NCBI GenBank assembly: GCA_934631055.1
Contig: CAKTXP010000013.1
Location: 1-27,573, forward strand
Source: an uncultured Clostridia bacterium
Lineage (GTDB): Bacteria; Bacillota; Clostridia; Christensenellales; Aristaeellaceae
Length of the DNA stretch: 27,573 nucleotides
Direction of reading: 5' to 3'
The notes beneath the pieces were generated by a model that did not search any database, had not been told where the DNA came from, and was given only the letters and a program-made list of their open reading frames with translations. Each line of letters opens with the position of its first letter. The first letter of the stretch is position 1. The position numbers and the translations under genes were made by a program. Shown piece after piece: positions 6,440 to 13,074 of the stretch.

Positions 6440-7012
6440 TCACTCCTGCGCATATACGCCAAGTTCTTTGAGTTTATCTCGAATCGCCTGAAAATCCGTC
6501 CACGCTGGACGCTTTTTGTCCACATCGCGGAGCAGCGCCGCCGGATGATAGGTCGGCATGAACCACACGCCTTTTTTGAGCTGCCATACGCCCCTGTCGC
6601 GCGTGATGCGCATGTTATCGCCCAGCAGCGTCCGCGTCGGCGTAGAACCCAGGCAGACGATGACCTTAGGACGCACGAGCGCGACCTGCTGACGGAGATA
6701 ATTCAGGCATGCCGCGCGTTCATCTGCTTCCGGCACGCGGTTCTGCGGTGGACGGCATTTAACGATATTGCAGATATAAACCTGTTCGCGCTTCAAGCCG
6801 ATCGCCGCGAGCATCTTATCCAGCAGCTGACCCGCCGCGCCGACGAACGGTCTGCCGGAAAGGTCTTCCTGCTGCCCCGGCCCTTCGCCGATGAACATCA
6901 ATGCGGCGTGCGGGTCGCCCTCGCCAAGCACGACGTTCGTCCTCGTCTGGCACAGTCTGCATTTTTCGCAGCCCGCCACTTCCTGCGTCAGCGCCGCCCA
7001 AGATGTATTCAC
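6440..7012 (-). CDS. Uracil-DNA glycosylase, family 4 (Fe-S type)
   Basis: A base-excision repair enzyme that removes uracil from DNA. The 190-residue product has all four cluster cysteines (Cys15, Cys18, Cys86 in KCRPPQNR, Cys102), motif 1 GEGPGQQED (43-51), GRPFVGAAG and motif 2 YHPAALLRD. I chose the GTG at 7012 (MNTSWAALTQ) because AAAGGAGGG is 8 bases upstream. The frame stays open further upstream, but that part crosses a strong promoter (7042-7070). It is followed after 9 bases by a second glycosylase-like gene. Confidence 0.95.
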   Translation of the reverse strand: MNTSWAALTQEVAGCEKCRLCQTRTNVVLGEGDPHAALMFIGEGPGQQEDLSGRPFVGAAGQLLDKMLAAIGLKREQVYICNIVKCRPPQNRVPEADERAACLNYLRQQVALVRPKVIVCLGSTPTRTLLGDNMRITRDRGVWQLKKGVWFMPTYHPAALLRDVDKKRPAWTDFQAIRDKLKELGVYAQE

Positions 7013-7041
7013 GCCGATTGCCCTCCTTTGTTCTTTCGTAC

Positions 7042-7070
7042 AGTATACCACAAAAGACAACCGCCCACAA
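7042..7070 (-). promoter_or_regulatory. Extended -10 promoter for the glycosylase pair
   Basis: On the minus strand, TTGTGG (7065-7070), a 17-base spacer ending in TGG and TATACT (7042-7047). The TGn immediately before the -10 box makes it an extended -10 promoter. It lies between the small membrane protein and the first glycosylase, about 30 bases before the GTG start. Confidence 0.7.
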
Positions 7071-7125
7071 CAAGCAACTCGCGATATGCAAAAGGAGCTG
7101 TTGTACGCGCACCAGCCCCTATTCC

Positions 7126-7329
7126 TTATTTTCCGATAATCACAGCATCCGTGATATTATCCGATATGTCAGCAAACGTCATCGCCAGATCCTGCCGAAG
7201 CCACGAAAACAAGCTTCCCAGCATGAGCAGCAGAACGACAATCGCCAGCGCCGCCGCCGCGACCCCGAATACATCCATCACGCCCGCCGCAACATGGAAG
7301 CCGATCTGACTCTTCTTTTTTTTCTTCAC
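7126..7329 (-). CDS. Small single-pass membrane protein, 67 residues
   Basis: The product starts with a poly-lysine head (MKKKKKSQIG), then a hydrophobic helix (VFGVAAAALAIVVLLLMLGSL, about residues 20-40) and a short C-terminal tail. The positive-inside rule places the N terminus in the cytoplasm. The GTG start at 7329 follows AGAGGAG at good spacing, and a strong promoter lies at 7365-7394. I do not recognise a family. It lies upstream of the glycosylase pair, which also has its own promoter, so a functional link is uncertain. Confidence 0.7.
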   Translation of the reverse strand: MKKKKKSQIGFHVAAGVMDVFGVAAAALAIVVLLLMLGSLFSWLRQDLAMTFADISDNITDAVIIGK

Positions 7330-7364
7330 GCGGCTCTCCTCTTTCCCGTTCTCAATGTGTTTCT

Positions 7365-7394
7365 ATTGTAGCAAAAACAAAAACACCCTGTCAA
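7365..7394 (-). promoter_or_regulatory. Sigma-A promoter for the 67-residue membrane protein
   Basis: On the minus strand, a perfect TTGACA (7389-7394), an 18-base spacer rich in T and TACAAT (7365-7370). The T runs directly after the trmL end may also help stop trmL transcription. Confidence 0.75.
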
Positions 7395-7408
7395 GAACTG
7401 TTATATCC

Positions 7409-7927
7409 TTACAGATAATCCATCCATGCGCCGGCTTCTTCCTCCCGTCCGGTCAGCGCACCATGATCCAGCAGATGCTCAAAATCATGCTGTCTGAGCG
7501 CTTCATACGCCACAATCGCTACGGAATTGGAGAGATTCAAGCTCCGCGCGCCCTCTACCATCGGGATGCGGATGCAGTGGTCATAGACCCGTTCCAGCAG
7601 GTTCTCCGGCAGACCGCGGGATTCCCTGCCAAACACCAGAAAAACGTCCTTCGGATAATGCACCTGCGCATAGCTGTGCGGCGCCTTCGTGCTGGCGTAA
7701 TAGAATTCCGCATCCGGATATGCGGCAAGCACTTCGCCGAAATTCTCGTGAACGTGGATGTTGACCATGTGCCAGTAATCCAGCCCCGCACGCTTGAGAT
7801 ACTTGTCCTCCAAGCTATAACCCAGCGGCTTAACCAGATGCAGCTCGCTGCCCGTTGCCGCGCAGGTTCGGGCGATATTGCCGGTGTTCTGCGGGATCTC
7901 CGGCTCGACCAAGACGATATGAAGCAT
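7409..7927 (-). CDS. trmL: tRNA (cytidine/uridine-2'-O-)-methyltransferase TrmL
   Basis: TrmL is a SPOUT-fold enzyme that uses S-adenosylmethionine to methylate the 2'-O of the wobble nucleotide 34 in certain leucine tRNAs. The 172-residue product has the family start MLHIVLVEPEIPQNTGNIAR, the middle FGRESRGLP motif and the knotted C-terminal cofactor site (IPMVEGARSLNLSNSVAIVAYE). Length is slightly above E. coli TrmL (157). It starts at ATG 7927, with GGAAAGGA about a dozen bases upstream, and has its own promoter (7959-7987). It is divergent from the tyrS transcription unit. Confidence 0.95.
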   Translation of the reverse strand: MLHIVLVEPEIPQNTGNIARTCAATGSELHLVKPLGYSLEDKYLKRAGLDYWHMVNIHVHENFGEVLAAYPDAEFYYASTKAPHSYAQVHYPKDVFLVFGRESRGLPENLLERVYDHCIRIPMVEGARSLNLSNSVAIVAYEALRQHDFEHLLDHGALTGREEEAGAWMDYL

Positions 7928-7958
7928 GCTTTTTCCATTCCTTTCCTGTTTCCGCTCT

Positions 7959-7987
7959 ATTGTATCTCAGTTTCCCGCTTTGCGCAA
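7959..7987 (-). promoter_or_regulatory. trmL promoter
   Basis: On the minus strand, TTGCGC (7982-7987), 17 bases, TACAAT (7959-7964). It is back to back with the tyrS T-box promoter at 8005-8033. Confidence 0.6.
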
Positions 7988-8004
7988 GCCGCCAAAGTTT
8001 GGGC

Positions 8005-8033
8005 TTGACAACCTCGCGGACGCGCTTTATAAT
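8005..8033 (+). promoter_or_regulatory. tyrS promoter
   Basis: Perfect TTGACA (8005-8010), 17-base spacer and perfect TATAAT (8028-8033), just upstream of the T-box leader. Confidence 0.9.
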
Positions 8034-8039
8034 ACGACC

Positions 8040-8307
8040 ATACGCATTGAAGGGAACAAGTACACGCGTCATTCCGCGATACAGAGAGTCGCCGGTCGGT
8101 GCAAGGCGATATCGCAAAGCGCGTGGAATACATCCCGGAGCGCGACTCCGAACGCATCCTTGCCAGTAGGCGGTCGCCGGTACGCCGGATACAGCGTGCA
8201 GCCCGTGTCTGCGGGCGACGGAGGAGGCTTTCAGCAATGGAGCCTTGAACGGAAGTGGTACCGCGTGTTTCACGCCTTCCCGATGTCTTGTCGGGAAGGC
8301 GTTTTTT
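8040..8307 (+). promoter_or_regulatory. Tyrosine T-box leader of tyrS
   Basis: A T-box riboswitch senses uncharged tRNA and lets transcription pass when the amino acid is scarce. Stem I contains AGAGAG (8091-8096) and a GGTGCAAGG region (8098-8106), and its 3' side has GGAATACATCCC, giving specifier codon TAC (8129-8131, Tyr), which matches the downstream gene. The T-box sequence GGAAGTGGTACCGCG (8251-8265) can pair with the upstream region to form the antiterminator. A strong terminator follows (8273-8307). Together with the promoter, this leader fills most of the gene-free stretch 7928-8368. Confidence 0.93.
8273..8307 (+). terminator. T-box attenuator terminator
   Basis: CGCCTTCCCGA (8273-8283) and TCGGGAAGGCG (8291-8301) form an 11-bp perfect stem followed by TTTTTT. 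It is mutually exclusive with the T-box antiterminator. Confidence 0.93.
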
Positions 8308-8368
8308 ATGTGGACAGCGCCGTCTTTCCGCTTCATCCCGCTGTCCAGCGAATAAGGAGGAGAAACCC

Positions 8369-9601
8369 ATGGCACAGCATATTCTCGATCTGCTCAAGGA
8401 GCGCGGCTTTATCGCCCAGATGACCTTTGAGGACGAGCTTTACGAACAGCTCAAGAATCCGACCACCTTCTACGTCGGCTTTGACCCGACCGCCGATTCC
8501 CTGCACATCGGTCATTATATCCCGATTATGGCGATGGCGCATATGCAGCGCGCCGGTCACCGCCCCATCGCGCTGATGGGCGGCGGCACCGCGATGATCG
8601 GCGACCCGTCCGGCAAGACCGATATGCGCAAGATGATGACCGTCGAGACCATCGACAACAACGTCGCGCACATCAAGGCGCAGATGAGCCGCTTCCTCGA
8701 TTTCTCCGAGGGCAAGGCGATTATTGCCAACAACGGCGACTGGCTGCGCAACCTGAACTTCATCGAGTTCATGCGCGATATCGGCTCCATGTTCTCCGTC
8801 AACAAGATGCTGACCGCCGAATGCTACAAGGCGCGCATGGCGACGGACAACGGACTTTCTTTCCTGGAATTCACCTACATGCTCATGCAGTCCTACGACT
8901 TCCTTGAGCTGTTCAAGAAGTACGGCTGCCGTCTGGAGATGGGCGGCAACGACCAGTGGAGCAACATGCTCGGCGGCGCAGACCTCATCCGCCGCAAGGA
9001 GCGCGAGAATGCGTTTGCCTGCACCTTCCAGCTTTTGCTGACCCACGACGGTCGTAAAATGGGCAAGACCGAAAAGGGCGCGCTTTGGCTCGATCCGGCA
9101 AAGACCAGCCCGTACGACTTCTACCAGTACTGGCGCAACGTGGACGATCAGGACGTCGAAAAGTGCCTCGGCCTGCTGACCTTCCTGCCGATGGATGAGG
9201 TTCGCCGTCTGGGCGCGCTCAAGGACAGCCAGATCAACGAAGCCAAGAAGGTTCTCGCTTACGAGGTCACCAAGCTCGTCCATGGCGAAGAGGAAGCGCA
9301 GAAGGCGCAGGAAGCCGCCGCTTCTCTGTTCGGCGGCGCGGCGATGGGCGGCTCCATTCCGACGACCGAGATCACCTCTGCCGACTTGGAGAAGGACGCC
9401 CGCGTGACGACCCTGCTCGTGACCTGCGGTCTGGCGCAGTCCAATTCCGCGGCGCGCCGTCTGATTCAGGGCGGCGGCGTCAGCCTTGGCGAAGACAAAG
9501 TGACGGATGTGAACGCCGTCGTTACCGCCGATATGATCGGTACGGACGGTCTGATGCTGCGCAGCGGCAAGAAGAAGTTCCACCGCGTAACCCTCAAATA
9601 A
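8369..9601 (+). CDS. tyrS: Tyrosyl-tRNA synthetase
   Basis: A class I aminoacyl-tRNA synthetase that charges tRNA-Tyr. The 410-residue product has normal length, the HIGH signature in DSLHIGHY (residues 46-49), the KMSKS-like KMGKT (230-234), GGNDQWSN in the active site and a C-terminal S4 RNA-binding domain (about 345-410: SNSAARRLIQGGGVSLGEDK). I chose ATG 8369 (MAQHILDLLK) because AAGGAGGAG lies 7 bases upstream; the frame continues upstream into the T-box terminator, which cannot be coding. Regulation is by the tyrosine T-box. yigZ follows 3 bases after the stop. Confidence 0.98.
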   Translation: MAQHILDLLKERGFIAQMTFEDELYEQLKNPTTFYVGFDPTADSLHIGHYIPIMAMAHMQRAGHRPIALMGGGTAMIGDPSGKTDMRKMMTVETIDNNVAHIKAQMSRFLDFSEGKAIIANNGDWLRNLNFIEFMRDIGSMFSVNKMLTAECYKARMATDNGLSFLEFTYMLMQSYDFLELFKKYGCRLEMGGNDQWSNMLGGADLIRRKERENAFACTFQLLLTHDGRKMGKTEKGALWLDPAKTSPYDFYQYWRNVDDQDVEKCLGLLTFLPMDEVRRLGALKDSQINEAKKVLAYEVTKLVHGEEEAQKAQEAAASLFGGAAMGGSIPTTEITSADLEKDARVTTLLVTCGLAQSNSAARRLIQGGGVSLGEDKVTDVNAVVTADMIGTDGLMLRSGKKKFHRVTLK

Positions 9602-9604
9602 GCC

Positions 9605-10243
9605 ATGTCTGCTCAGCTTTCCTATAAAACGCTGCGCGAAGAGAACAGTGCCGAATTCATCATCAACAAATCCCGGTTTATCGGCTATGGCTGTCCCTGC
9701 GAAACGGAAGAGGAAGCGCTCGCTTTCCTCTCCCGCATTCGCCAGAAGCACAAGGACGCCACGCACAACTGCTATGCGTATATCATCGGTTTGAACTCCG
9801 GCATCATGCGTTACAGCGACGACGGCGAACCCGGAGGAACGGCGGGCATGCCGATTATCGAAGTGATGAAGGCACGCGGTGTGGTCAACTGTGCTGTTGT
9901 TGTTACACGCTATTTCGGCGGCATTCTGCTCGGCGCGGGGGGACTTGTCCGCGCTTATGCGCAGGGCAGCAAAACCGCGCTCGACGCGGCGGGCGTCGTC
10001 GTCATGGAAAAAAGCGCCCGCTATATGGTCGAGGTGGATTATTCCACATGGCAGCGGCTGGAATATTTTCTCCGTTCCGCGCCCGTCATCATCGAGCATA
10101 CGGAATTCGGCGCAAGCGTCGTCTGTACCCTGATGGTTCGCGTAAAAGACGAAGCGCATCTGCTTTCAGAGATCACGCGCGTCACCGACGGCACTGCCGA
10201 AATGCTGGAGGACGGCACGCTATTCTACCCGTGGGCTGAATAA
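9605..10243 (+). CDS. YigZ/IMPACT family protein (UPF0029)
   Basis: The 212-residue product belongs to the YigZ/YvyE-like IMPACT family, whose bacterial role is unsettled; a link to translation or nucleic acid binding is proposed. The N-terminal UPF0029 domain carries DDGEPGGTAGMPI and the signature VVTRYFGGILLGAGGLVRAY, and a C-terminal DUF1949-type ferredoxin-like domain covers about residues 140-205. It starts 3 bases after the tyrS stop with no clear ribosome binding site, so translation is probably coupled to tyrS and it shares the T-box control. A bidirectional terminator follows. Confidence 0.92.
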   Translation: MSAQLSYKTLREENSAEFIINKSRFIGYGCPCETEEEALAFLSRIRQKHKDATHNCYAYIIGLNSGIMRYSDDGEPGGTAGMPIIEVMKARGVVNCAVVVTRYFGGILLGAGGLVRAYAQGSKTALDAAGVVVMEKSARYMVEVDYSTWQRLEYFLRSAPVIIEHTEFGASVVCTLMVRVKDEAHLLSEITRVTDGTAEMLEDGTLFYPWAE

Positions 10244-10246
10244 TTC

Positions 10247-10281
10247 AAAAGCACCCGCGTTTTCCGCGCGAGTGCTTTTTT
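10247..10281. terminator. Bidirectional terminator between yigZ and the AraC-type gene
   Basis: AAAAGCACCCGCG and CGCGCGAGTGCTTTTTT form a stem with one mismatch, T-rich on the plus side and A-rich on the other, so it can stop both convergent transcripts. It touches the stop codon of the AraC-type gene. Confidence 0.85.
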
Positions 10282-10282
10282 C

Positions 10283-11248
10283 TTATGCTTTTTTTACCGG
10301 TCTGACGTATTTCCAATACCGTTTGCAGTCGTGATAAAAATAGAATACACGCCCCTGCGCGGTATCGAGCTGATATCCGCTTTGGGCAAAATCAAATTCC
10401 CTCATCGCCCGCTCGATCTGCGCTTCAACAGCGGCGTTCTCCGTTTCAAAATCGAACGGACCGTGTTCAAAGACGATATACTCTCCCTCATCCACATCCA
10501 TCATCTGCATCTGCGGCGGAATTTCCCCGTCATAATTGATCGGTAAGCGCACACCGTATGCTTCCGCCAGCGGAATGCCCCAGCTGCATATTCTACCATT
10601 CGGCTCATTGATGAACGCCATCAGCTGCCCCGATCCGCTGTCCATTCCGTCATCCCCCAGATCATCCAGCTTTCCCCGAATGCTCTCAAGCAGACCGCAT
10701 ATCGTCGCGCAGTCCTGTCCCGGAATCCTGCTCTGTTTCTGCCAGAAATCGTAATACCCAACGCTCTCATAATTCCGGATATGCAGAAACTTGTGCGCCG
10801 GGATCGTCACAAAATACGTCCTGATTACTCCGCTTTCCTTTTCCATATCCTGCCCTCCCATTTCCATAAGATAACAGTCAAACGGTTTGATTACCGTTCT
10901 AAGCACAACCGGCACAGGCTTTCGTCGGTATTCGCTCGGCGTTATGCCATAGGCTTCTTTGAACGCTCGTGTAAATGCCTCATGCGACGAAAAGCCATGA
11001 TTCATCGCAACTTCCAGAATCGACGCCTGCGTATCGCGGATATCCTTGAGTGCAAACGCCAGTTTCCGATATCGCAGATAATCCCGCATCTGCATCCCCG
11101 CGATTTCACTGAATTTTCTGGATACATGGTATCTGGAATACCCCAGCTTTTCGGAAAGATGTGTCAATGTCAGCGCTTCATCGTTTCCCGCCCTGATGCA
11201 GTCATCTATCTCGTCAACAAGTTCCTGGATGCTTCTGTACCATTCCAT
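10283..11248 (-). CDS. AraC-family regulator with GyrI-like effector domain
   Basis: A 321-residue transcription regulator. Residues 1-110 are an AraC double helix-turn-helix (LTHLSEKLGYSRYHVSRKFSE, then EVAMNHGFSSHEAFTRAFKE and GITPSEYRR). Residues 140-321 resemble the GyrI-like/AraC effector-binding domain (EFEVRTIPAHK-type segment, here YFVTIPAHKFLHIRNYES; C-terminal EYIVFEHGPFD). Such proteins bind small, often hydrophobic or antimicrobial, ligands. The ATG at 11248 follows AGGAAGGAGGAG. No transporter or obvious target gene is adjacent, so the regulon is unknown; GGATT repeats at its own promoter hint at autoregulation. Confidence 0.92.
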   Translation of the reverse strand: MEWYRSIQELVDEIDDCIRAGNDEALTLTHLSEKLGYSRYHVSRKFSEIAGMQMRDYLRYRKLAFALKDIRDTQASILEVAMNHGFSSHEAFTRAFKEAYGITPSEYRRKPVPVVLRTVIKPFDCYLMEMGGQDMEKESGVIRTYFVTIPAHKFLHIRNYESVGYYDFWQKQSRIPGQDCATICGLLESIRGKLDDLGDDGMDSGSGQLMAFINEPNGRICSWGIPLAEAYGVRLPINYDGEIPPQMQMMDVDEGEYIVFEHGPFDFETENAAVEAQIERAMREFDFAQSGYQLDTAQGRVFYFYHDCKRYWKYVRPVKKA

Positions 11249-11271
11249 GCTCTCTCCTCCTTCCTATGATT

Positions 11272-11296
11272 GGATTATATCAAATCCAAATGGATT
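11272..11296 (-). promoter_or_regulatory. Promoter -10 and GGATT repeat operator of the AraC-type gene
   Basis: A perfect minus-strand TATAAT lies at 11274-11279 but no good -35 is visible. Three GGATT/AATCC half-sites overlap or flank it: 11272-11276, 11283-11287 and 11292-11296. They include the perfect palindrome AATCCA-AA-TGGATT (11283-11296). A promoter lacking a -35 next to such sites fits an activated or autoregulated AraC promoter. The rest of 11249-11498 holds repeat copy A and a terminator. Confidence 0.45.
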
Positions 11297-11322
11297 CCGC
11301 TTGATTCTGTTTGCTGATCCGC

Positions 11323-11412
11323 AAAAAAGCAGGCTGAGCCCGCCTTCACCTCCGCCGAAGTCCGCCACGCGTCAAAGTCTTGCTCACGCGGGCGATTTTT
11401 CGCAATTTCCTA
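11323..11412 (-). repeat. Dispersed repeat copy A, ends in a terminator
   Basis: About 90 bp. It shares with copy B (24767-24852) the end AAAAAAGCRGGCTGAGCCCG, TCCGCC, AGTCCG, TCAAAG, CACGCGRGC and a 12-base identical GCAATTTCCTAT at the other end. Read on the minus strand it starts ATAGGAAATTGC and ends in a tight hairpin (GCGGGC-TCA-GCCTGC) followed by TTTTTT. It lies about 6 bases beyond the U run of the decarboxylase operon terminator. Confidence 0.75.
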
Positions 11413-11418
11413 TTCGTC

Positions 11419-11452
11419 AAAAAAACACAGCCTGAGCCTTGCCCAAGCTGTG
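11419..11452 (-). terminator. Terminator of the biotin decarboxylase operon
   Basis: On the minus strand, CACAGCTTGGGC, loop AAG and GCTCAGGCTGTG form a near-perfect stem, followed by TTTTTTT (11419-11425). It is about 47 bases after the last gene's stop. Confidence 0.85.
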
Positions 11453-11498
11453 CTTTCATTATAAGATTCGATGATCTTTTCAGTTATAGACCAACGGC

Positions 11499-12896
11499 TT
11501 ACACCGGCATGGTCTTGTTGTCCTTATCGAGCATCGTGGAGTCGATCTTCGTCTGATGCGCAGAACGATACTCGAAGAACTTCGGCGCGACCTTCGGGAA
11601 CAGAGCGTAGCTGAGTACGTCCTCTTCGCAGGTCGCCTGATCGCGAATCTCCTCGCGATACTTATCCATTTCCGGCTTGAGCAGGTCGGCAGGACGGCAG
11701 GTGATGACCTTGTCGTTGCCGATTGCCATCTTGCGGACTTCCTCGTTCACCGGTGCCGGCAGCTTGCCGTATTCGCCGCGCAGCAAGCCCTTGGACTCGT
11801 TCGGGAAGGTCTTGTAACGACCAAAGAGAACGTTCATGACCGCCTGCGTGCCAACGATCTGAGAGGTCGGCGTAACGAGCGGCGGATAGCCAAAGTCTTT
11901 ACGAACCTGCGGGATCTCCGCCAGAACGTCATAATACTTGTCCATGGCGTTGAACTGCTTGAGCTGACCGATCATGTTGGAGAGCATGCCGCCCGGAACC
12001 TGATACTTCAGGGTGTTGGCGTCTACACGCAGAACCTTGCTCGGCACGAGCCAGCCGTCCTTCTCCAGACGGGCAGCCACGCCGCGGAAATGCGTCGCGC
12101 ACTCGTTCATCAGCTCCATATCCAGACCCGGATCATACTCCGTGCCCTTGAGCGTCGCACACAGGGACTCGGTTGCCGGCTGGCTGGTTCCTTCAGCCAT
12201 CGGGCTGAGCGCGGTATCGACGATATCGCAACCCGCTTCGATCGCCTTGAGGATCGTCATCGCGCCGGTGCCGGCGGTGTTGTGGGTATGCAGGTGGATT
12301 GGCAGCTTGGTGGTCGCCTTCAGCTTCTTGACGAGGCTGTACGCTTCATACGGAAGCAGCAGGTTCGCCATATCCTTAATGCAGATCGCATCCGCGCCCA
12401 TCTGCTCGATTTCCTTGGCAAGCTTGAGGAAGTATTCCTCAGTATGCACCGGGCTGATGGTATAGCTGATGGCGATTTCGCAGTTGCCGCCGTACTTCTT
12501 GGTGGACTTAACCGCCTGCTCAAGGTTGCGCAGGTCGTTCAGCGCATCGAAAATACGGATGATATCAATGCCGTTCTCGATGGACTTCTTAACGAACTCA
12601 TCCACCACGTCGTCCGCATAATGCTTGTAACCGAGGATGTTCTGGCCACGGAAAAGCATCTGCAGCTTCGTGTTCGGCATCGCCTTGCGCAGCGCACGCA
12701 GGCGCTCCCACGGATCTTCGTTCAGGAAGCGCATGCAGGAGTCGAACGTCGCGCCGCCCCAGCATTCCAGAGAATAGTAGCCGATCTTATCCAGCTTGTC
12801 CGCGACCGGCAGCATCTCGTCCAGGCGCATACGGGTAGCAGCCTGGGACTGATGCGCATCGCGCAGAATGGTATCGGTGATCAACACCTTGCCCAT
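11499..12896 (-). CDS. oadA: Oxaloacetate decarboxylase alpha/pyruvate carboxylase B-type carboxyltransferase (5S-like)
   Basis: A TIM-barrel, metal-dependent carboxyltransferase that moves CO2 between biotin and pyruvate/oxaloacetate. The 465-residue product shows the family start ITDTILRDAHQS (residues 6-17), the carbamylated-lysine region CIKDMANLL (Lys174) and the metal-binding HLHTH (201-205). The C-terminal biotin domain of full-length OadA/PycB is absent; the carrier is encoded separately at 14548-14919. In this form it matches the 5S subunit of transcarboxylase. The ATG at 12896 follows AAGGAGGAA. It is the last gene of the five-gene operon. Alternative name: pycB. Confidence 0.94.
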   Translation of the reverse strand: MGKVLITDTILRDAHQSQAATRMRLDEMLPVADKLDKIGYYSLECWGGATFDSCMRFLNEDPWERLRALRKAMPNTKLQMLFRGQNILGYKHYADDVVDEFVKKSIENGIDIIRIFDALNDLRNLEQAVKSTKKYGGNCEIAISYTISPVHTEEYFLKLAKEIEQMGADAICIKDMANLLLPYEAYSLVKKLKATTKLPIHLHTHNTAGTGAMTILKAIEAGCDIVDTALSPMAEGTSQPATESLCATLKGTEYDPGLDMELMNECATHFRGVAARLEKDGWLVPSKVLRVDANTLKYQVPGGMLSNMIGQLKQFNAMDKYYDVLAEIPQVRKDFGYPPLVTPTSQIVGTQAVMNVLFGRYKTFPNESKGLLRGEYGKLPAPVNEEVRKMAIGNDKVITCRPADLLKPEMDKYREEIRDQATCEEDVLSYALFPKVAPKFFEYRSAHQTKIDSTMLDKDNKTMPV

Positions 12897-12939
12897 TGCT
12901 TATTCCTCCTTATTGTCTGTCCCGTTACTTTCGGGAAGG

Positions 12940-12969
12940 CGGCATCCCTTCACGCCGGAAGGAATGCCG
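12940..12969. other. Intergenic hairpin between oadB and oadA
   Basis: CGGCATCCCTTC and GAAGGAATGCCG flank a short loop and form a stem of about 12 bp in the 178-base gap inside the operon. The T-rich flank (TTTCGTTTTT) is on the plus-strand side, so it should not terminate the minus-strand transcript. It may protect or separate mRNA segments. Confidence 0.45.
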
Positions 12970-13074
12970 TTTCGTTTTTCAAACGTTTTTAGCTGTTGCA
13001 CAGTCTGCCTGTGTGAGCAAAACCGTCATCACTTTCCGCAAAACATCACGGAAGCGAAACCGACTTTCGGTCTG

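Noticed and set aside
8040..8307. The tyrS leader as a novel riboswitch
   Set aside because: T-box sequence, TAC specifier and terminator identify it as an ordinary tyrosine T-box.
8333..10159. A 608-codon open frame on the minus strand opposite tyrS and yigZ
   Set aside because: It lies antisense to two well recognised genes. Its product is rich in His/Arg/Ala with no family resemblance, as expected from antisense frames in GC-rich DNA.
12940..12969. Hairpin between oadB and oadA as an operon terminator
   Set aside because: The T-rich flank is on the wrong side for minus-strand transcription, and the following gene has a good ribosome binding site and belongs functionally to the operon.
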